A DNA stretch of 64,000 nucleotides from HLUCCA09 sp039822045 (lineage in GTDB: Bacteria; Pseudomonadota; Alphaproteobacteria; Rhodobacterales; Rhodobacteraceae), in contig JBCBMY010000011.1 in the NCBI GenBank assembly GCA_039822045.1, positions 1 through 64,000 on the forward strand, read 5' to 3'. This document shows, piece by piece, positions 45,809-54,690 of the stretch. The notes below the pieces were generated by a model. It worked only from the letters and a program-made list of their open reading frames with translations, made no database searches and had not been told where the DNA came from. The position numbers and the translations under genes were made by a program. Each line of letters begins with the position of its first letter. Position 1 is the first letter of the stretch.

Positions 45809-46756
45809 ATGCTCGCCTTTCTCGCGCGCCGCATCCTGATCGCGATCCCCACGATCGTCCTGATTTCGATCTTCGTCTTCGGCCTTCAGCACCTGCTGCC
45901 GGGCGATCCGATCCTCGTGATGGCCGGCGAGGAGCGCGACCCCGAGGTCATCGCGGCCCTCCGCGAGAAATACCGGCTGAACGATCCGATCCCCGTGCAG
46001 TATCTCGCCTGGGCCGGCGCGGCGCTCCAGGGCGATCTCGGCATCTCGCTCCGCACGCAACAGCCGGTGCTGGAACTCATTGGCGAGAAGCTTCCCGTCA
46101 CGATCCAACTGGCCGTCATGGCGCTCGTCATCGCCATGGTGATCGGCATCCCCGCCGGCGTCCTTTCCGCCTACAAGAAAGGCACGTGGATCGACTGGCT
46201 GGCCAACATCATCGCCCTCTCGGGTCTGTCGGTGCCGAACTTCTGGCTCGGGATCATGCTGATCCTGCTGGTCTCGGTGAACCTCGGCTGGCTGCCCGCC
46301 TCTGGCTACCAGCCTTTTTCCGAGGACCCGCTCCAATCGATCAAGACCATGCTGATGCCGGCCTTCGTCCTCGGCACGGCGATCGCTGCGACGCTCATGC
46401 GCCACACCCGCTCGGCCATGCTGTCGGTCCTGCGCTCCGACTACGTGCGCACGGCGCGGGCCAAAGGCCTTCGCGAACGCGCCGTTCTGGTCAAGCACGC
46501 GCTTCGCAATGCCCTCGTCCCCGTCGTCACGGTCACGACGCTCCTCTTCGGTGAGTTGCTGGCGGGCGCGGTTCTGACCGAGCAGATCTTCACGATCCCG
46601 GGCTTCGGCAAGCTCGTGGTCGACGCCGTCTTCAACCGTGATTACGCGGTGGTGCAGGGCATCGTCCTCTGCACCGGCATCGCCTTTATCTTCATGAACA
46701 TCCTGGCCGACGCGGCCTATCGCATCCTCAACCCTCGGATGAGGGACGCCGCATGA
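45809..46756 (+). CDS. Peptide ABC transporter permease (DppB-like)
   Basis: 315 residues from ATG 45809; the open frame further upstream runs through the inverted repeat and is not coding. Six TMs, and the permease EAA-type loop RTARAKGLRERAVLVKHALRNAL. The N-terminal FLARRILIAIPTIVLISIFVF helix and LLPGDP motif are standard for DppB. It works with the next gene's product. A 4-nt ATGA overlap links the two. Confidence 0.94.
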   Translation: MLAFLARRILIAIPTIVLISIFVFGLQHLLPGDPILVMAGEERDPEVIAALREKYRLNDPIPVQYLAWAGAALQGDLGISLRTQQPVLELIGEKLPVTIQLAVMALVIAMVIGIPAGVLSAYKKGTWIDWLANIIALSGLSVPNFWLGIMLILLVSVNLGWLPASGYQPFSEDPLQSIKTMLMPAFVLGTAIAATLMRHTRSAMLSVLRSDYVRTARAKGLRERAVLVKHALRNALVPVVTVTTLLFGELLAGAVLTEQIFTIPGFGKLVVDAVFNRDYAVVQGIVLCTGIAFIFMNILADAAYRILNPRMRDAA

Positions 46757-47637
46757 GCGCCATCACCGACCCCCAGAGCAGAGCGGCCGACCCGGTCGCA
46801 CCCCAGCGCCAAAACCGCGTCTGGGCCAAGTTTCGGAAGAGCCCCTCGGCCGTTCTCGGCGGCGTCATCGTCCTCTTCTTCATCATCGTCGCCCTCATGG
46901 CGCCCCTCCTGCCCGTCCCCGGTCCGGCAGAAACAGACTGGTCCGCCGTGCGCCAGGCCCCGTCGGCCACGCACCCGTTCGGCACCGACGAGATCGGGCG
47001 CGACGTGCTCTCGCGGATGATCTGGGGCGCGCAGGCCTCGTTGCTCGCAGGCGTCGTCTCCGTCCTTATCGCCGTAGCCATCGGCGTGCCGCTGGGCGTG
47101 CTCGCGGGCTATGCCAAGGGCTGGACCGACGCCCTCATCAGCAGGGTTACCGAAGCGCTCCTGGCCGCGCCCTTCCTCATCCTCGCCATCGCGCTCGCCG
47201 CCTTCCTCGGGCCCTCGCTCCGGAACGCCATGATCGCCATCGGCATCTCGGCCATGCCCGTGTTCATCCGCCTTGCCCGGGGCCAGACGCTCGCGGTGAT
47301 GACCGAGGATTACGTGGAAAGCGCCCGCGCCATCGGGGTCGGCCACCTCGCCCTCATCTGGCGCTACATCCTGCCCAACATCTTCCCGCCAATCCTCGTG
47401 CAGGGGACGCTCACCATCGCCACCGCGATCATCGCCGAAGCCTCGCTCTCGTTTCTCGGCCTCGGGCAACAGCCCCCCGCCCCCTCTTGGGGGTCGATGC
47501 TGAACATCGCCAAGAACTTCCTCGAACAGGCGCCTTGGATGGCCCTTTACCCCGGCATGGCGATCTTTCTCGTCGTGCTCGGCTTCAACCTTCTGGGCGA
47601 CGGATTGCGCGACGCCCTCGACCCCCGCGACGGATAG
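46753..47637 (+). CDS. Peptide ABC transporter permease (DppC-like)
   Basis: 294 residues. An N-terminal cytoplasmic tail, then FRKSPSAVLGGVIVLFFIIV (TM1), HPFGTDEIGRDVLSRMIWGA, which is diagnostic of DppC, and the coupling loop ESARAIGVGHLALIWRYILPN. Six TMs. Last subunit of the importer; the gamma-glutamyltransferase gene starts 7 nt later. Confidence 0.94.
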   Translation: MSAITDPQSRAADPVAPQRQNRVWAKFRKSPSAVLGGVIVLFFIIVALMAPLLPVPGPAETDWSAVRQAPSATHPFGTDEIGRDVLSRMIWGAQASLLAGVVSVLIAVAIGVPLGVLAGYAKGWTDALISRVTEALLAAPFLILAIALAAFLGPSLRNAMIAIGISAMPVFIRLARGQTLAVMTEDYVESARAIGVGHLALIWRYILPNIFPPILVQGTLTIATAIIAEASLSFLGLGQQPPAPSWGSMLNIAKNFLEQAPWMALYPGMAIFLVVLGFNLLGDGLRDALDPRDG

Positions 47638-47644
47638 GTTCCCA

Positions 47645-49435
47645 ATGACTTTCACGACCCGGCCCGAGATCAAGGGCACCTTCGGCGTCTGCGCCTCGAC
47701 CCACTGGATCGCCTCGTCCGTCGGCATGAAACTCCTCGAGGCCGGTGGCACGGCAGTCGACGCCGCAGCGGGAATGGGGTTCGTCCTGCACGTGGTGGAG
47801 CCGCACCTGAATGGGCCCTTGGGTGACATGCCGGCGCTCGTCCGCCCCGCAGGCGCCGATGCCCCCACCGTCGTCTGCGGCCAGGGCGTGGCCCCGGCTG
47901 GCGCCACCATCGACCACTACCGCAGCGAGGGCCTGACGCTCGTGCCCGGCTCGGGCCTCCTGGCCACCGTTGTGCCCGGCGCGTTCGACGCCTGGATGCT
48001 TATGCTGCGCGACCATGGCCGGCTGCCACTTGCAGACATACTGGCGCCCGCGATCCACTATGCCCGCCACGGCCACCCCGTCCTGCCACGCGTCTCCCAC
48101 ACCATCGCCGGGCTCGCCGATTTCTTCCGCGACGAGTGGCCGACCTCCTATGCCACCTGGTGCCCGAACGGGGCTGCGCCTGCCCCCGACACACTCTTCA
48201 AGAACCCCGATCTGGCCGACACGTGGGAGCGCGTTGTGCGGGAGACGAACGCGGCGCAAGGGCGCGAGGCCCAGATAGAGCGCGCGCGCACCATGTTCAG
48301 ACAGGGCTTCATTGCCGAGGCCATCGACGCCTGGATGCGCGAGGCCTGCGTAATGGATGCGGCCGGCGGCCGCCGCCGGGGCGTCCTCACCGGGCAGGAC
48401 ATGGCCGACTGGGAGGCGACCTACGACACTCCCGCCTCAGTAGACTATGGCGGGTGGACGGTCTGGAAATGTGGCGCGTGGAGCCAGGGCCCCGTTCTCC
48501 TGCAGTCCCTGCGCCTGCTCGACGGATCCGGCATTGCGGACATGCCCTCCGACAGTGCCGAGTTCGTCCACCGCGTCATCGAGACGATGAAGCTCTCCTA
48601 CGCCGACCGCGAAGCTTACTATGGCGATCCCGCCCAGAGCGACATTCCGCTCGAGACGCTCCTGTCGCGCAGCTACGCCGAGGCCCGCCGCGGCCTTGTC
48701 GGCGCCACCGCGTCCGCCGCACAGCGCCCGGGCGAGATCGCCGGCTTTGAGGCGTGGCGGGCCGCGGCCGTCGCGCGCGCGACCGTGGCGCAACCCACCG
48801 AAGCTGGCGTTGGCGGCGGCGAGCCCACGATGGCGCATCTCACCGAACGGCGGGGCGACACCGTCCATATCGACGTGATCGACCAGTGGGGCACCATGGT
48901 TTCGGCCACGCCGTCCGGCGGGTGGCTCCAGTCGTCGCCCGTGGTCCCCGGCCTTGGCATGCCGCTCAACAGCCGCGCGCAGATGTTCTGGCTCGACGAG
49001 GGCCTGCCGACATCGCTCGCGCCCGGCCGCCGCCCACGCACGACGCTCTCCCCATCGATGGCCGAGGCCCCCGACGGAACAGCCTATGCCTTCGGCACGC
49101 CAGGCGGTGATCAGCAAGACCAATGGCAGCTCATTCTCCTCCTCAGGTTCGTTCATTCCGACCTGAACCTGCAGGCCGCCATCGACGCGCCGCTCTTTCA
49201 CACCGCGCATTTCCAATCCTCGTTCTACCCCCGCGCGGTGCGCCCGGCCGAAATGACCATCGAGCCCGCCGTCGGCCAGGCCGTGATCGACAATCTGCGC
49301 GCCCGCGGCCACGAGGTGACGGTCGCCGAGCCCTGGACCGTCGGGCGCCTGACCGCAAGCAGCCGCACGCCCGACGGCCTGATGAAGGCCGCCGCGACCC
49401 CCCGCCTGATGCAAGCCTACGCCGTCGGCCGCTAG
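47645..49435 (+). CDS. Gamma-glutamyltransferase family protein
   Basis: 596-residue Ntn hydrolase that hydrolyses or transfers gamma-glutamyl groups after self-cleavage. The nucleophile Thr406 is in GDTVHIDVIDQWG, where classical enzymes have TTH-S-V-V-D. The large-subunit SADREAYYGDP-type and small-subunit GMPLNSR and RPRTTLSPSMA regions are recognisable. No signal peptide is evident, unlike E. coli GGT, which suggests cytoplasmic action on imported peptides. Operon with the importer and a DUF1028 gene. Confidence 0.9.
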   Translation: MTFTTRPEIKGTFGVCASTHWIASSVGMKLLEAGGTAVDAAAGMGFVLHVVEPHLNGPLGDMPALVRPAGADAPTVVCGQGVAPAGATIDHYRSEGLTLVPGSGLLATVVPGAFDAWMLMLRDHGRLPLADILAPAIHYARHGHPVLPRVSHTIAGLADFFRDEWPTSYATWCPNGAAPAPDTLFKNPDLADTWERVVRETNAAQGREAQIERARTMFRQGFIAEAIDAWMREACVMDAAGGRRRGVLTGQDMADWEATYDTPASVDYGGWTVWKCGAWSQGPVLLQSLRLLDGSGIADMPSDSAEFVHRVIETMKLSYADREAYYGDPAQSDIPLETLLSRSYAEARRGLVGATASAAQRPGEIAGFEAWRAAAVARATVAQPTEAGVGGGEPTMAHLTERRGDTVHIDVIDQWGTMVSATPSGGWLQSSPVVPGLGMPLNSRAQMFWLDEGLPTSLAPGRRPRTTLSPSMAEAPDGTAYAFGTPGGDQQDQWQLILLLRFVHSDLNLQAAIDAPLFHTAHFQSSFYPRAVRPAEMTIEPAVGQAVIDNLRARGHEVTVAEPWTVGRLTASSRTPDGLMKAAATPRLMQAYAVGR

Positions 49436-49465
49436 GGCCGCCGCCACCTGGAAAGGACCCGCCCC

Positions 49466-50227
49466 GTGACCTATTCCATCGCCGCCCGCGACCCACAGAC
49501 CGGCTTCTACGGGGTCGCCGTCGCCTCGCGGTTCTTCGCCGTGGGGGCGCTCGTCCCGCATATCCGCCCCGGCCGTGCGGCGGTCGCCACCCAGGCCTTC
49601 GTGAACCCGCTCTGGGGCCTAGAAGCGGCCGACCGCCTTGCGGCTGGCGAACCGGCCGCCGCGGTGGTGGCCGACCTTGTGCAGCGCGATGACGGACGCG
49701 CCCAACGCCAATGCCATGGCGTCGACAGCACCGGCGCCACCGCCGCTCACACGGGCGTCGATTGCGTGCCCTGGTGCGGCCACCTGACCCGCGACGGCGT
49801 CTCGGTCGCCGGCAACATGCTCGCCGGCGAAGCCGTGATCGCCGACACGCTCGCAGCCTATCTGGCGCGCACCGACCTCCCCTTTCCCGAGCGCCTTCTC
49901 ACGGCGATGGAGGCGGGCGAGGCGGCCGGCGGGGACAAACGTGGAAAGCAATCGGCGGCGCTGCGCATCCACCGAACGGAAGCCTACCCCTGGATCGACC
50001 TGCGGGCCGACGATCACCCCGACCCGCTGGCCGAGCTGCGCCGTCTGCACGACGTCGCCCAGGAGCGCTTCCTTCACGTGGCCGAAGCCATGCCGACGGC
50101 CGCAAACTTCTCCGGCACCACCGACCGCGCCCCGATCGACGCGGCCATCGACGCCGAGGATGCAAGACGCGCCAAGGACGGCGTCAAGAGCCGGTCCTTC
50201 GCAACGCCACTTCCCACCATACCCTAG
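49466..50227 (+). CDS. DUF1028 domain protein
   Basis: 253 residues. The DUF1028 domain fills the first 200 residues, starting TYSIAARDPQTGFYGVAVASR and continuing with ATQAFVNPLWG and VAGNMLAGE. The family has an Ntn-hydrolase-like fold and commonly sits next to gamma-glutamyltransferases and peptide transporters. It may process a related amide. It starts 30 nt after the transferase gene, with GGAAAGGA upstream. Confidence 0.88.
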   Translation: MTYSIAARDPQTGFYGVAVASRFFAVGALVPHIRPGRAAVATQAFVNPLWGLEAADRLAAGEPAAAVVADLVQRDDGRAQRQCHGVDSTGATAAHTGVDCVPWCGHLTRDGVSVAGNMLAGEAVIADTLAAYLARTDLPFPERLLTAMEAGEAAGGDKRGKQSAALRIHRTEAYPWIDLRADDHPDPLAELRRLHDVAQERFLHVAEAMPTAANFSGTTDRAPIDAAIDAEDARRAKDGVKSRSFATPLPTIP

Positions 50228-50407
50228 CGCAGCAAACCGAAGCGCTCTCGTCCGCCGACGCTGCGCTGGACCGATGCGAAATGCCCGCAGGGCCAACCCT
50301 GGCGTGCCCTCTGAGGGCGCTGCGTACCGCACGACCGCGACGAACCCACGCCTTCATCGCGTGAACGCTGGCTTCCGCTCCGGGCTGCAGGAGGATACAC
50401 TTGCGTC

Positions 50408-50962
50408 ATGCCTGCATCCCCCTCCTCCTTTCCGGCGTTCGGCCGCCGCCTGCGTCGTGCCCGCCGATCGTCCGGGATGAAGCAGGCGGCGCTGGCCGAC
50501 CTTCTGCATGTCGATCAGGCGACAGTGTCGCGGTGGGAGAGCGGTGTGCAGACGCCACCCCCCGATCTGCAATGGGCGGCCCTCGATCTCCTTGGCCCCC
50601 AGCGCGGTTCCGACGACGCGCTGCGGCGGCTCGTCGAGCAGTCCGGAGCGTGCGTCCATCTGGTCGAGGAGAGCAGCCACGTCTGCCTGGCCTACTCCGC
50701 AGCCCGCGCCCGCGACTGGCAGACGAGCCGCCGCACCATGCTCGGCGTCTCCCTCTGGCCCTTCGCGACCGACGATATCCGGCGTGAGGAAGAGGCGCTG
50801 GCAGGTGCCGGATGGTGGGACCAGCATACGCCCGCGCCCCGCCACTTCACGACCGCGCCACAAGAGCATGGCAGCATTCGCATCAGCGCCGGCGGCATCA
50901 TGTGGGAACGGCTTTACCTTGCCGACGGAACCCCGGTCCGCTTGGTGAGCGGCGTGCGCTGA
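50408..50962 (+). CDS. XRE-family HTH regulator with C-terminal domain
   Basis: 184 residues. Helix-turn-helix at about 10-60 (FGRRLRRARRSSGMKQAALADLL, DQATVSRWESG). The C-terminal 100 residues (SSHVCLAYSAARARDW to the end) look like a small sensor domain of unrecognised type. It follows the peptide-use operon in the same direction after 180 nt; whether it controls that operon is unknown. Confidence 0.8.
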   Translation: MPASPSSFPAFGRRLRRARRSSGMKQAALADLLHVDQATVSRWESGVQTPPPDLQWAALDLLGPQRGSDDALRRLVEQSGACVHLVEESSHVCLAYSAARARDWQTSRRTMLGVSLWPFATDDIRREEEALAGAGWWDQHTPAPRHFTTAPQEHGSIRISAGGIMWERLYLADGTPVRLVSGVR

Positions 50963-51103
50963 CAGGCGCCGAACCCGCCTCATCCTCCAGGGCAAAGAGC
51001 TCCACCTTCGCTAGTGTCTGGTGCGGTCCCGCGCATACCCTAAGCCTGGTCCGCGCAGCCCCGGCCGCGCTAGGCCGACGGCATTCCACGGCATCCGCGC
51101 CTC

Positions 51104-51373
51104 TTGATCGGCGCCCTGCGGATCACAGGCCTTGCCGCAGCGGGGCAGCTGGCAAAGATCGCCGTGCCCTTTCCCGAAGGTACCGCGCTCTGCTCGGATG
51201 CCGGAGATCTGACCGGTTGGCTCCTGCCCACGGTCGGCCTCGTTGGCGCGCTCCCGGGCCTGTCGTCCGGCGGACTCGTTGGGCGCTTCGGCGCCGAATG
51301 GCCGCTCTTTGTCGAGCATCTGCTGGGCCGCGTCCTGTCTCTCGCGCAATCCACCGGGCTCGGCTTTGGATAG
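51104..51373 (+). pseudogene. Remnant of an MFS transporter N-terminus
   Basis: Only 89 residues. The piece GQLAKIAVPFPEG...DLTGWLLPTVGLVGALPGLSSGGLVGRFGAEWPL resembles TM1-TM2 of a major-facilitator protein with the RFG loop, then stops. No downstream frame continues the 12-TM protein. Likely a truncated relic in a 640-nt stretch otherwise without genes (50963-51600). It could also be a chance frame. Confidence 0.4.
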
Positions 51374-51600
51374 ATGATGCCTGCCGGCAGATCCCGGACA
51401 ACCCGTAACGATACCGATGCCCCCGCTCAGTGTCGCCGTATCCGTCCTCACCTTGTTCTGATGCAGACGTGACTGGCCGCACGGCGGCTTTGGCCCGATG
51501 GTCCCGGTGCGCAACGCGCGTCTAGGCGTGCTGCGCGGAAGCTGATTGGGCCGGGTGCTCCCGCAAGCGGGGGCTCGGCCGATATGGGAGGGGCCCCACG

Positions 51601-52986
51601 ATGGACCTGGCGATCCGTTCACTCAACCGCGGCATTGGGCTTGCACTGATCCTGGTGCTGTCCCCGATCTGGCCGGATCCTCTGAGCGCGCAGACGGCCG
51701 AGCCGCTGCCCGCCTATGTGGTCGATCAGTTCGGCGAACCTCCGGCATGGCCCGACGGGCCCCTGTCGCCAGACCTTGAGGCTGCCGTGCAGGCGGCAAT
51801 CGTCGCCAGCGTGATCCGGTCGACCTGGGGACAGGAGCAGTCCGACGCGCTGGAGAAAATCGCGGCCTCCGAAGACCCCCGTCTCGTCTGGCTGATCAGC
51901 GATCTCATGCGTTTCGTCTCGGGCCGGCAGCTCTCCTCCCGACTCAACGACGCCGCCTCCACCCTGCTGAAAAAGGACCTGCCGGATCACAACCACTGGG
52001 GCAACGTCACCGACCATCTCATCGCTTGGGATATTCCTGCGCCGCCCAACTACCTGCCCGTCAAGCGCGCCATCTTCACCAGCGTCGTACCGGGGTGGGA
52101 TAAGATCTTTGTCGAAGGCGATATCGACTGGCGGCACGTCTCGTGGGGCGGCGTGCTGATCGACGATCGCGCCTACGACACGACGGACGAGCGCTGCAAC
52201 TGCATTCCCGCCGCCGACAACCCCGACGTTAGCAGCGCCGCCGACGCCACCTGGCTCGAGGATGACGACATCGTCTTCGGCATCGAGGTCAATGGCGAAT
52301 ATCGGGCCTATCCGCGTCGGATCATGGAAGTGCGCGAGATGGTCAACGACACGCTGGGCGGACGCGATCTCGGCATCCCCTATTGCACGTTGTGCGGCGC
52401 GGCGCAGGCCTACTTCACCGACGGCCTGCCCGAAGGGGTCGACCGGCCCATCCTGCGCACCTCGGGCCTCCTGATCCGCTCCAACAAGGTGATGTACGAT
52501 GTCGAGACGTTCTCGGTCTTCGACACGTTTCTGGGCAAAGCTGTAACCGGTCCCCTTGCCGACAGGGGCCTGGAATTGGAGCAGGCCACCGTCATCACAA
52601 CCGACTGGGGCGCCTGGAAGGAGGCCCACCCCGAAACAACGGTGCTCGTCGAAGCGCTGGCCCTCGGCCGGGATTTCGATTTCCGCAACGGCCGCGACGC
52701 CAACGGCCCGATCTTCCCGGTGGGCGACGTCGACCCGCGCCTGCCGGTCCACGAAGACATCATCGGTGTGCTCACCACCTCCGGCCAGCCCGTCGCATTT
52801 CAACGCAGCGCCGCACTTGTGGCACTGCGAAACGGCGACGAGATCGCCGTCGAAAACGTGCGCCTGGAGCTTGACGCCAACGGCATCAGAGCCGTCGACG
52901 CCGACGGGTCCGACCTCGGAAGTCACCAGGCGTTCTGGTTCGCCTGGTCGCAATTTCATCCGGGCACGGACCTTTGGCCTGGGTGA
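51601..52986 (+). CDS. Exported DUF3179 protein
   Basis: 461 residues with a signal peptide (about 1-30, ending LSAQTA). The DUF3179 domain covers about 130-440, with GVLIDDRAYDTTDERCNCIPA, YPRRIMEVREMVNDTLGG, the conserved Cys-x-x-Cys in PYCTLCGAAQAY and DWGAWKEAHPETTVL. The function of the family is unknown; the Cys pair suggests a metal or redox role. It stands alone between decayed genes. Confidence 0.9.
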   Translation: MDLAIRSLNRGIGLALILVLSPIWPDPLSAQTAEPLPAYVVDQFGEPPAWPDGPLSPDLEAAVQAAIVASVIRSTWGQEQSDALEKIAASEDPRLVWLISDLMRFVSGRQLSSRLNDAASTLLKKDLPDHNHWGNVTDHLIAWDIPAPPNYLPVKRAIFTSVVPGWDKIFVEGDIDWRHVSWGGVLIDDRAYDTTDERCNCIPAADNPDVSSAADATWLEDDDIVFGIEVNGEYRAYPRRIMEVREMVNDTLGGRDLGIPYCTLCGAAQAYFTDGLPEGVDRPILRTSGLLIRSNKVMYDVETFSVFDTFLGKAVTGPLADRGLELEQATVITTDWGAWKEAHPETTVLVEALALGRDFDFRNGRDANGPIFPVGDVDPRLPVHEDIIGVLTTSGQPVAFQRSAALVALRNGDEIAVENVRLELDANGIRAVDADGSDLGSHQAFWFAWSQFHPGTDLWPG

Positions 52987-53011
52987 TGCGCGCCGCGCGC
53001 TAGGGCGCATC
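52985..53011 (+). terminator. Possible terminator after the DUF3179 gene
   Basis: GATGCGC at 52985-52991 pairs with GCGCATC at 53005-53011, directly after the stop codon of the DUF3179 gene. There is no T tract, so the evidence is modest. Confidence 0.3.
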
Positions 53012-53172
53012 GGCTGACCAGTTCCGACGCTCAACTTGGTGCAAAGTGTCCGCCACGTCCAACACGCGCCCCGACGCACCAGCCACACTCGATCCACCCT
53101 GGACGCAGTCAGTTCGCGTCCAGAAGCGAGCAAGCCCACCGTCCCCCGGACCTAGGGCGCGCATCTGCGCTA

Positions 53173-53582
53173 TCAGGCCAGCAACATCTTCAACATGTTG
53201 CGCTCAGAGAATTTACCGCCCGACACCGTATAGAGATCGATGCCATTGCAGCAAACCTGCCTGTCGCTGGCATCGGTCCCGTAAAACGGTCCGCTGTGTA
53301 TGCCCTCAAACGTCCAATAGACCACGTACTTGCCGGTAAAGGTCTCCTCGACAAGGTTCAGCGTATGGCGGATGCCCGAGACCCCCCTTTGAGTTCATCG
53401 AAGACGGCAAGATGCGCCTCCTTGTCGGATAGGACATCCGGAGCCAGCGGGTGGCGGTTCAGATCCCTGAAATCATCCGTGAAGTAAGCTGCCAGGTCGG
53501 CCTTGCTCTTCGAGGCATCGTCAATGTCAGCATAGAGTCTGGCGATCGCCCAGGCCGAAGCCGACCAGTTCGATGTCTCCAT
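53173..53582 (-). pseudogene. NTF2-like (SnoaL-type) gene broken by a frameshift
   Basis: Reading from ATG 53582, the frame METSNWSASAWAIARLYADI runs to DELKGG at a run of six G (about 53383-53388) and then hits a stop. Shifting frame at that run restores VSGIRHTLNLVEETF..YVVYWTFEGIHSGPFY..NGIDLYTVSGGKFSERNMLKM and a proper stop at 53173. The joined protein, about 136 residues, has the NTF2-like pattern. A one-base loss in the G run explains it; a sequencing error is the alternative. Confidence 0.7.
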
Positions 53583-53964
53583 GAACCTCGAAAGGCAATC
53601 CGCGGACGATCTGAAACAGCGGCTGATCGATCTCGGAACCGACCTCCTCACGGCCATAGACCAGCCGACGAAAATCCAGTTCGGCCGCCTGGTCCACGAG
53701 CCGGCGCGCCACTATCCCGAGCTTGCGCGCGTCTGCTACGAAACGCTCTACGACCGGACCCAGGCGCACCTTGCAACCCTCATTGCCACGGGGCAATCAA
53801 ACGGGCTCTTCCGTCCCGGCGTGGCCCCCACGCTCCTCGCCGACCAGCTCCTGGGCATGTGGCTGGGGCTCTCCCGCACCAAAATGATCCTCGGGATCGC
53901 GCCCCATGCCGACCAGAACCCCGAAACGCGCAGCCGCGAAGAGGTTCTGACGCTTAGCCGCTGA
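53581..53964 (+). pseudogene. TetR-family regulator fragment lacking the HTH
   Basis: 127 residues matching only the C-terminal ligand domain of an AcrR-like TetR protein: LVHEPARHYPELARVCYETLYD, LATLIATGQSNGLFRPG and LLADQLLGMWLGLSR. The N-terminal DNA-binding half is missing; its place upstream is taken by the oppositely oriented NTF2-like gene, whose start codon touches this frame. It cannot bind DNA on its own. Probably a deletion or recombination relic. Confidence 0.6.
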
Positions 53965-54060
53965 CACACAATCGGCTCCACGTTGCGTGGCATACCCGAA
54001 CGCGCGAACTCTCAAGTTGCCGAAGCGGAGTGCGCACGTTCGGGTGGCCCCCTTAAAGCC

Positions 54061-54690
54061 TCAGTCGGCGTCGGGACAAGGGGCGCCCGCATCCATCCAG
54101 TTGTTGAAGGCCGCAAGCGTCTCTTCCACGGTAAAGGGCGCGGGCTCGCGCCCCGGCCCCGGCGCCCATCCCCAGAGAACCAGCGCATCATGGCCGATGT
54201 GATCGGCGACCTCCGGCAGGCTCCGACCGCCGGTCCGCGCCGGGTCCTTGATCTGCTCGCAGATCTCGCGTGACGACGTCTCCCACCACGCCATCTCAAC
54301 CGGCGCAAGCGCCCAATGCGGCGCGCCGGGCGGCCCGTGTGGCAGCTCGGAATTGACGCTGGCATGGCAAGACGCGCACGGAATGCTGTTGCGGCCGTCG
54401 CGCGTGTCACCCCCGTTGATGTTCATCCCGTGATAGCGCCACTCACCCGCCGCCAGCCCAAAGCTCGGGCCAGACCAGCGCGGGCGATTGTCGGCTGGAA
54501 CGTGGCAGTTCGCGCATCGGGGATGCGAAAACACCGTGTACACCGTCTCCCAGTGCGCCAGCGCCTCACCCCTGTCGGGCGGCGCAATCGGTGCCGCCAC
54601 TTCGCCCGATATGTCCGCTTGCTGGGCAAGCCCAGTCGAGCCCACAACTGCCCCGATGACGGCAACCGCAACAATTCCGAACAGTCTCAA
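54061..54690 (-). CDS. Di-haem-type cytochrome c partner of the IorAB oxidoreductase
   Basis: 209 residues with a signal peptide (1-23, ending GLAQQ). Two CxxCH haem motifs, CANCH and CASCH, are about 46 residues apart. No third motif. Its start overlaps the stop of the large molybdoenzyme subunit by 4 nt, so it likely takes electrons from that enzyme in the periplasm. Confidence 0.87.
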   Translation of the reverse strand: MRLFGIVAVAVIGAVVGSTGLAQQADISGEVAAPIAPPDRGEALAHWETVYTVFSHPRCANCHVPADNRPRWSGPSFGLAAGEWRYHGMNINGGDTRDGRNSIPCASCHASVNSELPHGPPGAPHWALAPVEMAWWETSSREICEQIKDPARTGGRSLPEVADHIGHDALVLWGWAPGPGREPAPFTVEETLAAFNNWMDAGAPCPDAD

